From: CAYIEH01 sp964362385 | GTDB lineage: Bacteria > Patescibacteriota > Minisyncoccia > UBA6257 > UBA9933 | Assembly (NCBI GenBank): GCA_964362385.1 | Contig: CAYIEH010000010.1 | Location: forward strand, 1-22,105 | Direction of reading: 5' to 3' | DNA length: 22,105 nucleotides | In this document: in pieces, positions 1-7,144 of the stretch | Numbering within the stretch: position 1 is the stretch's first letter | Layout: each line of letters starts with the position of its first letter | The notes under the pieces: generated by a model | Told to the model about the DNA's origin: nothing | What the model saw: only the letters and a program-made list of their open reading frames with translations | Databases searched by the model: none | Position numbers and translations under genes: made by a program

Positions 1-1
1 C

Positions 2-64
2 GCAGGCGGCTCTAAAAAATTAAGCATAAATAAAAAACAACCAATTAAAAAATCACCGAAGTAG
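2..64 (+). CDS. C-terminal tail of an upstream gene (partial, tentative)
   Basis: The second forward frame is open from the window edge to a TAG at 62-64 and would encode about 20 residues, Gly-rich then very Lys-rich, as in the basic tails of many proteins of AT-rich bacteria. The stop codon lies inside the left arm of the palindromic repeat at 57-91, so the repeat may have supplied the end of this protein. Twenty codons are too few to prove coding, and the product cannot be named. Confidence 0.25.
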   Translation, partial: AGGSKKLSINKKQPIKKSPK

Positions 65-91
65 TCCCGCCACGGCGGGATCACTACGGGG
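57..91. repeat. Dispersed palindrome, copy 1 (degenerate left arm)
   Basis: Inverted repeat with core CCCGCC-AC-GGCGGG and outer arms GTAGT / ACTAC. It is a variant of the 38-bp palindromes at 10865-10902 and 13586-13623; here the left arm lacks two bases and its outer end has decayed. It lies 12 nt before the ATG of the next gene, and no T-run follows it on the + strand, so terminator function is doubtful for this copy. Confidence 0.8.
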
Positions 92-103
92 CAGGCAAAA
101 ATT

Positions 104-697
104 ATGGCTATAGAAAAAGAAAGTAAAAAAGAAGGAGGCGACGGGCTTAAAAATATTATTGTTTTTGCGGTTATTTGGATTGCTCTTCTTTCGGCGATAT
201 TCGCCAACAGCAACGTCAGAAAGTTTTTTTCCTCGTTCTTCACCTCTTCAAAAATAAGTTCTTACGGCGATATTATAATCGTCTCGCCCTCAAAAGACGT
301 TTTTTCCTCAGCCGCGTTTCATTTCAATAAAAAAGTCAATGTTTATGACGTTGTCCAGTCATTGACCAATCCGGATTATTTTTATGCCGCCACCGATTCC
401 GGTCTTTTTATAAGCTACGACAAAGGGTTCAATTGGTACCACTTGAATCTTCCCAAGGAAATCGGCGACACTGCTCCGATTTACAGGGTTTTCACAAATT
501 CCCGCTTTCCTTCCCGGATTTCCGTTTTGATTTTTAAAGACGGCAACGGCGCGATTTATGCCACAAACGACAATTTTTACTCAATTATAAAATCATTTGA
601 AATCAGCAAAGAAACCGCCCAGAAATTAGTTAAGGACCGGACAGTTTCGGTAATTCTTCCCGCAGGAGATAAATTCATTGTCGGCACCACAAAATAA
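104..697 (+). CDS. Membrane-anchored Asp-box (BNR-like) protein, hypothetical
   Basis: This is a 197-residue protein of unknown function. A Lys/Glu-rich N-terminus is followed by one hydrophobic segment (about residues 17-35), which predicts a membrane anchor with the rest outside the cell. The exported part contains one clear Asp-box, SYDKGFNW (pattern S-x-D-x-G-x-x-W), preceded by YAATDSGLFI. This is the blade signature of sialidase/BNR, YCF48 and sortilin beta-propellers. A later YATNDNFYSI may be a degenerate second blade. A full propeller needs five to ten blades, so this is a fragment, an oligomerising unit or a reduced relative. The ATG at 104 has only a weak purine stretch upstream. 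It sits 23 bp before frr and is probably co-transcribed with it. Confidence is high that it is a gene and low on its role. Confidence 0.75.
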   Translation: MAIEKESKKEGGDGLKNIIVFAVIWIALLSAIFANSNVRKFFSSFFTSSKISSYGDIIIVSPSKDVFSSAAFHFNKKVNVYDVVQSLTNPDYFYAATDSGLFISYDKGFNWYHLNLPKEIGDTAPIYRVFTNSRFPSRISVLIFKDGNGAIYATNDNFYSIIKSFEISKETAQKLVKDRTVSVILPAGDKFIVGTTK

Positions 698-720
698 AAA
701 CGCGCATTGGCGCAGGTTAA

Positions 721-1269
721 ATGGATATTTTAAAAGAATCTGAAAACAAAATAAAAGGGTTTGTTGACGCCTTAAAACAGCAACTTTTAGGGATGCGTTC
801 CAACAGGCCAAGCCCTAAAATGGTGGAAGATATTTTGGTTGAGGCGTACGGCCAAAGGATGACGATCAAGCAGCTCGGAGCCATAAGCGTTTTGCCGCCC
901 GCTCAAATCCAGATTGCCGTGTGGGATAAAGGAATAATTTCTGCGGTTGCCAAAGCCGTTGAATCTTCCGATTTGCGCGTCAGCGCCAACATTGAAGGCA
1001 ATGTTATCCGGATTAATTTGCCGCCTTTATCCGACGAACGCAGGAAAGAACTGATAAAAGTCGTAAAAAAAGAAGTTGAGGAGACAAAAATCAAAATCCG
1101 TTCTTCAAGAGACGAAATCAACAAAAAGACCTCTCATGAATTTGACGAAGGCAGGATCGCCGAGGACGAAAAATTCAGATTGAAAGAAAAAATTCAGGAA
1201 ATTGTCGACGCGGCCAATAAAAATCTTGACGATATTTTGGAAAATAAGATAAAGGAAATAAATGAGTAA
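721..1269 (+). CDS. frr: Ribosome recycling factor
   Basis: RRF splits the post-termination 70S ribosome together with EF-G and acts in the cytosol. The 182-residue length is standard. The sequence follows the family throughout: an N-terminal helix with RSNRPSPKMVEDILVEAYG, then the beta domain (QLGAISVLPPAQIQIAVWD), then LPPLSDERRKELIKVVKKE and the long C-terminal helices. The conserved Arg-rich stretch of domain I (KIRSSRDEINKK) is present. The ATG at 721 is preceded only by GCGCAGG, a weak ribosome-binding signal. It follows the Asp-box gene by 23 bp and precedes rseP on the same strand, matching the common bacterial order in which frr lies upstream of membrane-biogenesis genes; the usual neighbours pyrH and uppS are not seen here. 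Confidence 0.97.
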   Translation: MDILKESENKIKGFVDALKQQLLGMRSNRPSPKMVEDILVEAYGQRMTIKQLGAISVLPPAQIQIAVWDKGIISAVAKAVESSDLRVSANIEGNVIRINLPPLSDERRKELIKVVKKEVEETKIKIRSSRDEINKKTSHEFDEGRIAEDEKFRLKEKIQEIVDAANKNLDDILENKIKEINE

Positions 1270-1397
1270 ATAAAGTGTAAAATGTAAATATCAAAATGGA
1301 AAATAACAGTTTAAAGTCTAAAAATTAAATAATTCTAAAAACTTTATATTTTTACATTGTCATTTTGATTTTTGATTTTTTAACTTTAAATTTTATT
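1270..1397. repeat. Intergenic short-word array with inverted arms
   Basis: This AT-rich spacer between frr and rseP is built from recurring short words. The left part has TAAAATGTAAATATCAAAATGG, here split as TAAAATGTAAAT and ATCAAAATGG. The right part has the reverse-complement counterparts TTTTTACATTGTC, ATTTTGATTTTTGAT and TTAACTTTAAATTTT. The halves could fold into a long imperfect hairpin. The array runs up to the start region of rseP, and the TTG at 1365 lies inside it. Confidence 0.6.
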
Positions 1398-2432
1398 GTG
1401 TTAACTGCTCTAATTATAATAATTTTCTTGTCTGTTTTGATTATTGTCCACGAGTTGGGGCATTTTTTGCTGGCGAAAAAATTCGGAGTTCTTGTTGAAG
1501 AATTCGGAATAGGCTTGCCGCCAAAAATCTTCAGCAGGAAAAAAGGCGAAACCACATATAGCGTCAATGCTTTGCCAATAGGCGGCTTTGTCAAAATTTT
1601 GGGAGAAAACAGGGAAGAAGAAACGGAAATGAAAAACGCCGTTTCCCAAGAAAGAATTTTTTACAATTTGAAAATTTGGAAAAGATTTCTGATTATCTCG
1701 GGAGGCGTGGCGATGAATTTTATATTGGGATGGTTTTTGGTTTCTTTGATATTCGCCGTAGGCATCCCTAAAGCGGTGATAATCACTCAGGTGATGTCTG
1801 ATGGCCCGGCTGAGAAAATCGGAATTAAGGCGAATGACAAAGTGATCGGTTTTAGCGATGTCAACGAATTCGTCGGCTTCATTGACCAGCACCGCGGTGA
1901 AGTTGTCTCTTTAAGAATTGAAAGGGGGAAAGAGGAATTAATTTTTGAAATTACTCCAAGAAAAAATCCTCCAAAAAACGAAGGCGCTTTGGGAGTGGCT
2001 CTTGTTGAAGCGGGTCAGGAAAGATTGGGAATTTTAAAAAGCGTTTGGGAAGGATTAAAAACTTCGGCGGAGATATTTTCAATAATATTTATCGCTATTT
2101 TTAATCTGCTCAAAATGGCGATATTGGGCAAAGCGAGTTTGGAAGGAATCGCCGGTCCGGTTGGAATTGTAAAAATTACGAATCAAGCCAGCCAAATGGG
2201 ATTGGTTTATCTTATCCAGTTGTTGGCTTTAATTTCCATAAATCTGGCGGCGATAAACATTTTTCCGTTTCCGGCGCTTGACGGCGGCAGGCTGTTATTT
2301 TTGATAATTGAAAAAATTACAGGCAAGCCCTTGCCGAAAAGATTTGAGCAATACGTTAACGCCGTCGGATTCGCTTTTTTAATTTTACTGATGGCGCTTG
2401 TAACGATAAAAGACATCAGGAGATTGTTTTAA
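1398..2432 (+). CDS. rseP: Site-2 metalloprotease RseP (M50 family)
   Basis: This zinc-dependent intramembrane protease cleaves membrane-embedded substrates such as anti-sigma factors or signal-peptide remnants. The first membrane segment carries the zinc motif HELGH (VHELGHFLLAKKFG). A PDZ domain follows in the middle (GPAEKIGIKANDKVIGF). The C-terminal membrane core carries the third zinc ligand in NIFPFPALDGGRLLF. The length of about 344 residues is usual for one-PDZ family members. I chose the GTG at 1398, which puts HELGH about 18 residues from the start as in the family. The in-frame TTG at 1365 would add 11 residues encoded by the upstream repeat array. No Shine-Dalgarno sequence is visible for either start. 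Transcription probably continues from frr and ends at the palindrome at 2441-2478. Confidence 0.94.
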   Translation: MLTALIIIIFLSVLIIVHELGHFLLAKKFGVLVEEFGIGLPPKIFSRKKGETTYSVNALPIGGFVKILGENREEETEMKNAVSQERIFYNLKIWKRFLIISGGVAMNFILGWFLVSLIFAVGIPKAVIITQVMSDGPAEKIGIKANDKVIGFSDVNEFVGFIDQHRGEVVSLRIERGKEELIFEITPRKNPPKNEGALGVALVEAGQERLGILKSVWEGLKTSAEIFSIIFIAIFNLLKMAILGKASLEGIAGPVGIVKITNQASQMGLVYLIQLLALISINLAAINIFPFPALDGGRLLFLIIEKITGKPLPKRFEQYVNAVGFAFLILLMALVTIKDIRRLF

Positions 2433-2440
2433 CTCTCAGA

Positions 2441-2478
2441 AAAAATAAAATCCCGCTTGCAAGCGGGATTTTATTTTT
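2441..2478. terminator. Bidirectional intrinsic terminator, perfect 38-bp palindrome
   Basis: The two 19-bp halves are exact reverse complements, with GC core TCCCGCTTG / CAAGCGGGA flanked by A-rich and T-rich ends. It lies between convergent genes (rseP ending at 2432, the minus-strand gene ending at 2488) and supplies a U-run in both directions. Confidence 0.93.
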
Positions 2479-2487
2479 GTTTCTAAA

Positions 2488-3153
2488 TTAGTAGCTCGGA
2501 ATATCCACTCCGGGAACACTCACTCCGCCGCTGTCATCAACTTTGATGTTGCCGGTTTCAGGAGTGTTGATATTCGTCGTTCCGCCAGTGGTCTTGACGC
2601 TTCCTGTTCCGGGAATGTTTGTTTCCACATCCTCTCCTTTGATTTTAACACTGCCTGTTCCGGGAATATTGACGTTCACATCTCCTTGCTCGTTCACCTC
2701 AATAATTCCTCCGTCTGCCAGTTTAACGCTTACGCCTTTTTCATCCACCACCACCACATTGCCGTCTGCTCCGACTTTTACCAAGCCGTCTTTCACTTCC
2801 ACATCGCTCCCTGTTGCCGGGTCATTAAGCATTATTTTTACGTCATCCGTGGTTTTATCCAAAACTACGTCCGGTGTTTTGCTTCCATCTGAAACAATTA
2901 CGCATTTATATTCCTTTCCTTGATGGACAATCATCGGCACTCCGCCGCTTGTTTGCGCTATTCTGATAATGGTGCCGGTTTCCACGGCTGTGCCGCCTGT
3001 CTCTTCGCAGTTATAAACCACATCTTGATATGAAAACGCCTTTGCCGCTTTTGATTGCCTGACATACCATATTCCGCTTACGACAAGCAAAATTAAGACA
3101 AGCAAAATTACATAAATTATCCACTTTTTACTTGATTGTTGTTCTGGAGGCAT
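2488..3153 (-). CDS. Membrane-anchored repeat protein, probably surface-exposed
   Basis: This 221-residue protein matches no family I recognise. A short polar N-terminus (MPPEQQSSKK) precedes one hydrophobic helix (about residues 11-28), and the rest should be extracytoplasmic. Two cysteines, in VVYNCEETGG and KEYKCVIVSD, could form a disulfide in the first soluble part. The C-terminal half consists of short beta-prone repeats rich in Gly, Val, Thr and Asp: first KVGADGNVVVVDEKGVSVKL and similar, then three close units centred on NIPGTGSVKI, NIPGTGSVKT and NTPETGNIKV. Their regular spacing of about 15-20 residues suggests a beta-solenoid or stacked beta-hairpins. It has its own promoter (3207-3236) and a shared terminator, so it is probably monocistronic. 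Adhesin or cell-surface structure is only a guess. Confidence 0.75.
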   Translation of the reverse strand: MPPEQQSSKKWIIYVILLVLILLVVSGIWYVRQSKAAKAFSYQDVVYNCEETGGTAVETGTIIRIAQTSGGVPMIVHQGKEYKCVIVSDGSKTPDVVLDKTTDDVKIMLNDPATGSDVEVKDGLVKVGADGNVVVVDEKGVSVKLADGGIIEVNEQGDVNVNIPGTGSVKIKGEDVETNIPGTGSVKTTGGTTNINTPETGNIKVDDSGGVSVPGVDIPSY

Positions 3154-3206
3154 ATTTTGTTTCTTAAATTAATAATTAATAAATAATAAACGCGACCTTT
3201 GATAAT

Positions 3207-3236
3207 ATTATACTATAATGCCTCAATGCCCGGCAA
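3207..3236 (-). promoter_or_regulatory. Sigma-70-type promoter for the repeat protein
   Basis: On the minus strand TTGCCG (3231-3236) is followed by an 18-bp spacer and a perfect TATAAT (3207-3212). Transcription should start near 3200, leaving a leader of roughly 45 nt before the ATG at 3153. That leader is AT-rich and has no Shine-Dalgarno sequence. Confidence 0.6.
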
Positions 3237-3297
3237 GGTGTTTTGGTAATATGCGCAGACATTCGGCGCTTTTTCGGGAACATGTTAATTTCCTTTC

Positions 3298-3372
3298 TGG
3301 TGTCCCCGAGAGGAATTGAACCTCTATTTCAGCCTTCGGAGGGCTACGTATTATCCGTTATACTACGGGAAC
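3298..3372 (-). tRNA. tRNA-Arg (anticodon CCG)
   Basis: The minus strand folds into a complete cloverleaf. The acceptor stem GTTCCCG pairs with CGGGGAC (one G-U); the D-stem is GTAT/ATAC; the anticodon stem TAGCC/GGCTG closes the loop CTCCGAA with anticodon CCG (3337-3339). The variable loop is four bases, and the T-arm is AGAGG-TTCAATT-CCTCT. The discriminator is A, and CCA is encoded in the DNA at 3298-3300. It decodes CGG. No clean -10 box is seen directly upstream, so it may be processed from the transcript of the permease/zinc-ribbon operon. No intron or mispaired stem is visible. Confidence 0.95.
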
Positions 3373-3430
3373 AAATTTTTGCGCGGGGTCCGCGACAAGG
3401 GTAAGTAAAATTTTTCTAATTTCTAATATT

Positions 3431-3952
3431 TTATTTCTCATCTCTAAACACTAACTTAATATATACCGTATCGCTGGGCATTGAAGAATAAGAAATTTTC
3501 AGAGCCCCTTTTTTATTGAAAGTGTTGTTAATTTTTTTTGCCAGTTGTTTTGTCATTTGGTTTTCCGTGGTTGTCACTGCTATGGAATTTTTGGACAATT
3601 CTTTTATTTTAATTATCCGATGCTGGCAATCTCTTTGATAAGCCTTTTCTCCGAACGCTTTAATCAAGTTTGTCAATTCAGCGACAAGCTTTTGCGGTAT
3701 ATTTTCAATCGTAATTTTGCCTTCAAAAAGATTATTTTTAATCATCTTGTCAGCCGGGCAAGTCGTCATTATGAAGGGCAATTTTTTGATAATATGCTCG
3801 TGTTTATGGCTTTTTAAATCGCGGCACCAGGCCTTTTCATAATAAATATTACCGCAAATCCCGCATTTTAAAACGCCTTTTTTGCCTTTGGGAAATTCAT
3901 GCTTTCCCCTGCGGGAAAAAAATTTTTGCACGTTGTATTTGGCTTTTTTCAT
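3431..3952 (-). CDS. NMD3/BCAM0308-like zinc-ribbon protein with a degenerate metal site
   Basis: This is a 173-residue basic protein. An N-terminal stretch (KYNVQKFFSRRGKHE) leads into CGICGNIYYEKAWC (Cys30, Cys33, Cys43) and then TTCPADKMI (Cys65). The body has KITIENIP, an alternating charged region with HRIIKIKEL, and a C-terminal part (SIAVTTTENQMTKQLAKKI). The order resembles, from memory, BCAM0308/NMD3-type proteins, in which two CxxC knuckles precede an alpha-beta domain. Here the second knuckle reads C-P-A-D, so one expected cysteine is replaced by Asp68. RNA or ribosome association is inferred only from that resemblance. Its ATG overlaps the permease stop by one base (TAATG), indicating translational coupling. 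The ATG at 3952 is the only good start. Confidence 0.7.
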   Translation of the reverse strand: MKKAKYNVQKFFSRRGKHEFPKGKKGVLKCGICGNIYYEKAWCRDLKSHKHEHIIKKLPFIMTTCPADKMIKNNLFEGKITIENIPQKLVAELTNLIKAFGEKAYQRDCQHRIIKIKELSKNSIAVTTTENQMTKQLAKKINNTFNKKGALKISYSSMPSDTVYIKLVFRDEK

Positions 3953-5088
3953 TATAGTAATGATTTTATCTGATAAATTATTGCGCCGGCAAGAATGAAA
4001 ATCAAGCCGTAAATGATTAGGGGATTGATTCTGCCGATAATTTTTTCAGAGGTTTCTATTCGGGAAGCTTTTCCCCATATCACTATAATAAGAATTGACC
4101 ACAAGCTGAATAAAATTCCTCCTATTAAACTTACCAGTTCCAAAAAATTTTGAAGACCCAAAAAATATAAAATTAACGGCGCGAAAACAATAATTAACCC
4201 GATAAGAAATTTAGGCAGTCCCCAGTCGTATTCAAGAATCTTTTTTATGTCGGTTCCTATTGAGGCGTAGGAGTCCCATAATGATATAAATCCGAAAATT
4301 CCAAGAAGAATTAAAAATAACGGACTGACAAAGCCGATTAGTCCTGAAACCGCGTCTTCGGAAATTTTTCCCGAAAGCCCCGAAATTCCCAAAACAAAAA
4401 AAAGATAAAGCAAAGCGGGCATAAAAGATCCCCAGAGGATCACTTTTTTAACCTTATAAATATCCAAATTTTCCTTTTTAAAATAGACTATAAGCGCCGG
4501 GATTGCCGTTTCTCCCAAAAGCGAAAAAAGAATCGGGCCGAAAGGAAGAAACAGAAAATTAAAATTCGCCGGAAATAAAAAATTCACCTTATGGAAATTT
4601 CCGAAAAATCCAAATCCAAAAATTATCAAAACAATAAGTATGGTTATTAAGGTTGTTATGGATTCAAATAACGCCGCCTTTCTGACGCTTAAAAATATCG
4701 CGAAACTTCCCAAAGCCCAGAAGATTAAAATTTTCAATAAGTCGGGGAAAGACGGAGAAATTAATTTTGCGAAGCTTAGCGACAATATCAAATAAACCGT
4801 CAGCGTCAAAAGCAGGGTAGTGATAACGATTAAGCTTGAAAGCCATTCCGCTTTTTCTCCCAAATAAATTTTGGCATAGCCGGGGAATCGATGATGGCTT
4901 TCGTTGGTACGGACGATAATATCCGCGTACATCAGATGGATTCCGAAAGAAACAACGCTTAGAGCTATTAAATAAAACAAGCCGACAAAAATTCCGACTT
5001 TGCTAAAAATAAAGGGCAGAGAAAAAACTCCAGCCCCAATAATTGTCCCCACCAATAATCCTATTGGCAAAATAAAATTTTTTATCAT
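3952..5088 (-). CDS. Amino-acid permease (APC superfamily, SdaC/tryptophan-tyrosine permease-like)
   Basis: This is a 378-residue polytopic membrane protein with about 11 hydrophobic helices. The first helix carries GTIIGAGVFSLPF, the unwound substrate-binding segment typical of the APC/AAAP fold. A later segment, FGPILFSLLGETAIPALIVYF, matches helix 6 of this fold, and GFISLWDSYASIG is also family-like. It likely moves an amino acid by proton or sodium coupling across the cytoplasmic membrane, which would suit an auxotrophic host; the substrate cannot be told. The ATG at 5088 is followed almost at once by the first helix. No ribosome-binding site is seen. It is transcribed with the downstream zinc-ribbon gene (1-base overlap) and probably with the EF-Tu-like gene 57 bp upstream. 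Confidence 0.85.
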   Translation of the reverse strand: MIKNFILPIGLLVGTIIGAGVFSLPFIFSKVGIFVGLFYLIALSVVSFGIHLMYADIIVRTNESHHRFPGYAKIYLGEKAEWLSSLIVITTLLLTLTVYLILSLSFAKLISPSFPDLLKILIFWALGSFAIFLSVRKAALFESITTLITILIVLIIFGFGFFGNFHKVNFLFPANFNFLFLPFGPILFSLLGETAIPALIVYFKKENLDIYKVKKVILWGSFMPALLYLFFVLGISGLSGKISEDAVSGLIGFVSPLFLILLGIFGFISLWDSYASIGTDIKKILEYDWGLPKFLIGLIIVFAPLILYFLGLQNFLELVSLIGGILFSLWSILIIVIWGKASRIETSEKIIGRINPLIIYGLIFILAGAIIYQIKSLL

Positions 5089-5145
5089 GGAATAATCACG
5101 GATGCGCGAATTGTCGGGAAATATGCGAATTTATATTTGCGATTA

Positions 5146-5406
5146 CTATTCTGCTTCGTACACTTTATCCCCTTCGTGAACTTTTTCGCTCACTTTGATT
5201 CCCACGTCCTGACCTTTTTTGGCGGTGTCCGCGTCTTTATGGTCATACTGGATAGAATCGATTTTTTGGGTAAAATCCGTATGAATTCCTTTAAAATGGA
5301 TTGTCTCGCCAACCGCCGCGCTTTTATTGAATTTCACGATAGCAACGCCGATTTTGTTGTAATAATGGGTTACTTCCCCGATTGGTTTTTTTGGTTTTTG
5401 TTCCAT
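5146..5406 (-). CDS. EF-Tu domain-2-like mini-protein
   Basis: At 86 residues it is a stand-alone beta-barrel resembling domain 2 of translational GTPases. Visible hallmarks are IGEVTHYYNKIGVAIVKF at the first strands, VGETIHFKG (the turn that in EF-Tu reads VGDxVxxxG), the strand DFTQKIDSIQYDH, AKKGQDVGIKV and the closing EGDKVYEAE. No G-domain motifs are present, so it cannot hydrolyse GTP. Proteins of this type are commonly annotated 'translation elongation factor-like' in CPR genomes and resemble the barrel attached to some U32 peptidases. Its partner is unknown; ribosome or tRNA contact is inference. It sits between the LOG-fold gene (59 bp) and the permease (57 bp) on the same strand. 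Confidence 0.8.
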   Translation of the reverse strand: MEQKPKKPIGEVTHYYNKIGVAIVKFNKSAAVGETIHFKGIHTDFTQKIDSIQYDHKDADTAKKGQDVGIKVSEKVHEGDKVYEAE

Positions 5407-5465
5407 AGTTGTTTATTGTTGGTTATTAGTCGCCCGCTGTTTTAATTCCGACCTTTTTAATAAAA

Positions 5466-6074
5466 TTATTCTTTGTCAATTTTCAGGGGTTCGGTTGATT
5501 TTTTTTCTTTTTCGATAATCTCAATCAATTTTTCAACCAAAGTTTTTGGGTCTGACGAGAAAACGATTTTTTCTTTTCTTTCCTCGGCTCTGTGGGATTT
5601 TTCAATAATGGTTTTTAAAACCTCGTCGGTTTCCCAGTTTCCTTCCAAAATTCCTATTGGTTTATTGTCTTCAAAAGCGATGGTAAATTCGTTAATGGTG
5701 CCCATCCGGCCGCATCCCACAATTACGGCGTCAGAGGATCTGGTAAGTATCAGATTTCTGCCGCTGTAATGGAAGCCCGTGTAAACGATAATATCGTGAT
5801 AATCGAGCGGCAAATCAAAGAGTTGAATATGTTCTTTTTCCGTTGAAGCCGGCGAAAAACCGATTACAATGCCGCCTTCGGCTTTGGCGCCTTTGGCCGC
5901 CCAATACGGAAAGCCGGTAGTGGCGCCGGTTACCACAACGCCGTTATGTCTTACTATTTCTTTTCCTATTTCTTCGCCCAGTTTAAAGGCATTCGGGCCG
6001 CAGTGTCCTGTTTCCGCCGCTCCGGAAACGCAAATTTTATATTTTAAAGCCGTGTGGCAGATGTTGTTGTCCAT
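5466..6074 (-). CDS. LOG/SLOG-fold nucleotide-binding protein
   Basis: This 202-residue Rossmann-like protein belongs to the lysine-decarboxylase-like (LOG, TIGR00725/DprA-related) superfamily. Evidence is the first strand and loop ICVSGAAETGHCGPNAFKLG, then GVVVTGATTGFPYWAAKGAK, and the diagnostic GCGRMGTINEF, which corresponds to the PGGxGTxxE phosphoribohydrolase signature with its glutamate in place but a Pro-to-Cys and other changes. Characterised relatives release base from nucleoside 5'-monophosphates; others only bind nucleotides. The C-terminal 30 residues are Lys/Glu-rich and probably disordered. It starts 10 bp after the PfkB kinase stop and is co-transcribed with it, so a joint role in nucleoside or sugar salvage is plausible but unproven. 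The ATG at 6074 is the natural start. Confidence 0.8.
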   Translation of the reverse strand: MDNNICHTALKYKICVSGAAETGHCGPNAFKLGEEIGKEIVRHNGVVVTGATTGFPYWAAKGAKAEGGIVIGFSPASTEKEHIQLFDLPLDYHDIIVYTGFHYSGRNLILTRSSDAVIVGCGRMGTINEFTIAFEDNKPIGILEGNWETDEVLKTIIEKSHRAEERKEKIVFSSDPKTLVEKLIEIIEKEKKSTEPLKIDKE

Positions 6075-6084
6075 GTTTTAAATT

Positions 6085-7128
6085 TTACATTATTTTAGTT
6101 ATTTTTATTGGCAATTTTTTCCACTTCCTGTTTTGCTTAAATTCTTTTCTGGTCAGAATTCCGGTTTGGGCGCCGATCTGCTCGATATTGGAAGCGGCGT
6201 TGGCTGACGCCAATCTGACGGCATATTCTATATTACCACGATTGCACAAATTTTTCCTGCACTCTTCGTTTTTGCGCATTAATCCCGCCACAAAGCCGCT
6301 GCCGAAAGCGTCTCCGGACCCGGTTTCATCAATCGCTTTTGACGGCTTGAAAGCGGTCGCTTGATACAAATTTTTATTGTCGGAAACCCAGGCGCCGTTT
6401 TTTCCGTCAGTCATCAGGAAAATTCCTCCGACGGCTTCGTTAAGTTTTCTGAAAATTCTTTCTTTTTTATCATAATTTATTCCGGTTAAATAAGAAGCTT
6501 CTTCGCGGTTTAAAATCAGAACTTTTATTTTTTTTAAGACAGGAAAAAGTTTTTTAACGCCGATTTTAATCATCAGACTGGAAGGATTCAGCGCTATAAA
6601 TGTTTTTTGTTTGTGAAAGCGGTCTATTATTTTTTTGACTAAATTAAAATTCATTTGGCTCGGGGATATGTAGGCCCATTTTGATTTTAATTTATGGAAG
6701 GGGATTTCTTTTTCTTTTATCGCTTCAGAAGCGCCGCGATAAGTTAAAATTGTGCGTTCGCCGTCGGGCGACAATAAAATGGCGGAATACGCCGTTTTTA
6801 TTTTTTTATCAACTACTCCAAGATTGGCGATTTTTTCAGTCTTTAATTTTTGGATAATTGATTTGCCGGTTTCATCGTCTCCGATTTTAAAAAGAGCCGC
6901 GGTTTTAAATCCTTGTTTTGAAAAAGTTATTGCCGCGTTGACCGCCGCTCCGCCGATTTCCGCGACAGGTTCTTCAATGCCGATTTTTGAACCGAGCGCG
7001 AAGCAGGTCGCTTCTCCGGAAATAATTCCCATTTTTTTAAAATGTTTCGGATCTTTTATATTCGTAAAAAGCGGGCTTCTGAGAAACACGTCTCTTGTCG
7101 CGGTCCCGATTGTGATAACGTCAAACAT
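6085..7128 (-). CDS. PfkB-family carbohydrate or nucleoside kinase
   Basis: This is a 347-residue ribokinase-fold kinase. The N-terminal substrate motif (GGAAVNAAITFSKQG, from residue 59) and IGDDETG match PfkB signature 1. The C-terminal signature reads DETGSGDAFGSGF (267-279), with the anion hole and catalytic base Asp273. NREEA (207-211) and TDGKNGAW complete the ATP site. The enzyme transfers the ATP gamma-phosphate to a hydroxymethyl group of a sugar or nucleoside; ribokinase and adenosine kinase are the likely choices, and I cannot separate them. The ATG at 7128 lies only 6 bp after a perfect TATAAT, so the mRNA is probably leaderless. The LOG-fold gene follows after 10 bp. The nearby transketolase subunit fits a ribose-5-phosphate economy. 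Confidence 0.9.
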   Translation of the reverse strand: MFDVITIGTATRDVFLRSPLFTNIKDPKHFKKMGIISGEATCFALGSKIGIEEPVAEIGGAAVNAAITFSKQGFKTAALFKIGDDETGKSIIQKLKTEKIANLGVVDKKIKTAYSAILLSPDGERTILTYRGASEAIKEKEIPFHKLKSKWAYISPSQMNFNLVKKIIDRFHKQKTFIALNPSSLMIKIGVKKLFPVLKKIKVLILNREEASYLTGINYDKKERIFRKLNEAVGGIFLMTDGKNGAWVSDNKNLYQATAFKPSKAIDETGSGDAFGSGFVAGLMRKNEECRKNLCNRGNIEYAVRLASANAASNIEQIGAQTGILTRKEFKQNRKWKKLPIKITKIM

Positions 7129-7134
7129 TACTAA

Positions 7135-7140
7135 ATTATA
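7135..7140 (-). promoter_or_regulatory. Leaderless promoter of the PfkB kinase (-10 box)
   Basis: The minus strand has a perfect TATAAT, then TTAGTA (6 nt), then ATG. The predicted first transcribed base falls on or next to the A of the start codon. The -35 region is poor (TTTTAA at 17 bp). Confidence 0.55.
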
Positions 7141-7144
7141 TTAC

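Noticed and set aside
1410..1892. 160-codon minus-strand frame inside rseP
   Set aside because: Antisense shadow of a well-supported gene; no recognisable product.
5137..5445. 102-codon + strand frame over the EF-Tu-like gene
   Set aside because: Phe-rich antisense shadow of a minus-strand gene that has clear domain similarity.
5991..6110. Promoter (TAAAAT, 7 nt before ATG) for the LOG-fold gene
   Set aside because: It lies in the end of the kinase gene, has no -35 within 16-18 bp and the genes are only 10 bp apart, so operon transcription is simpler.
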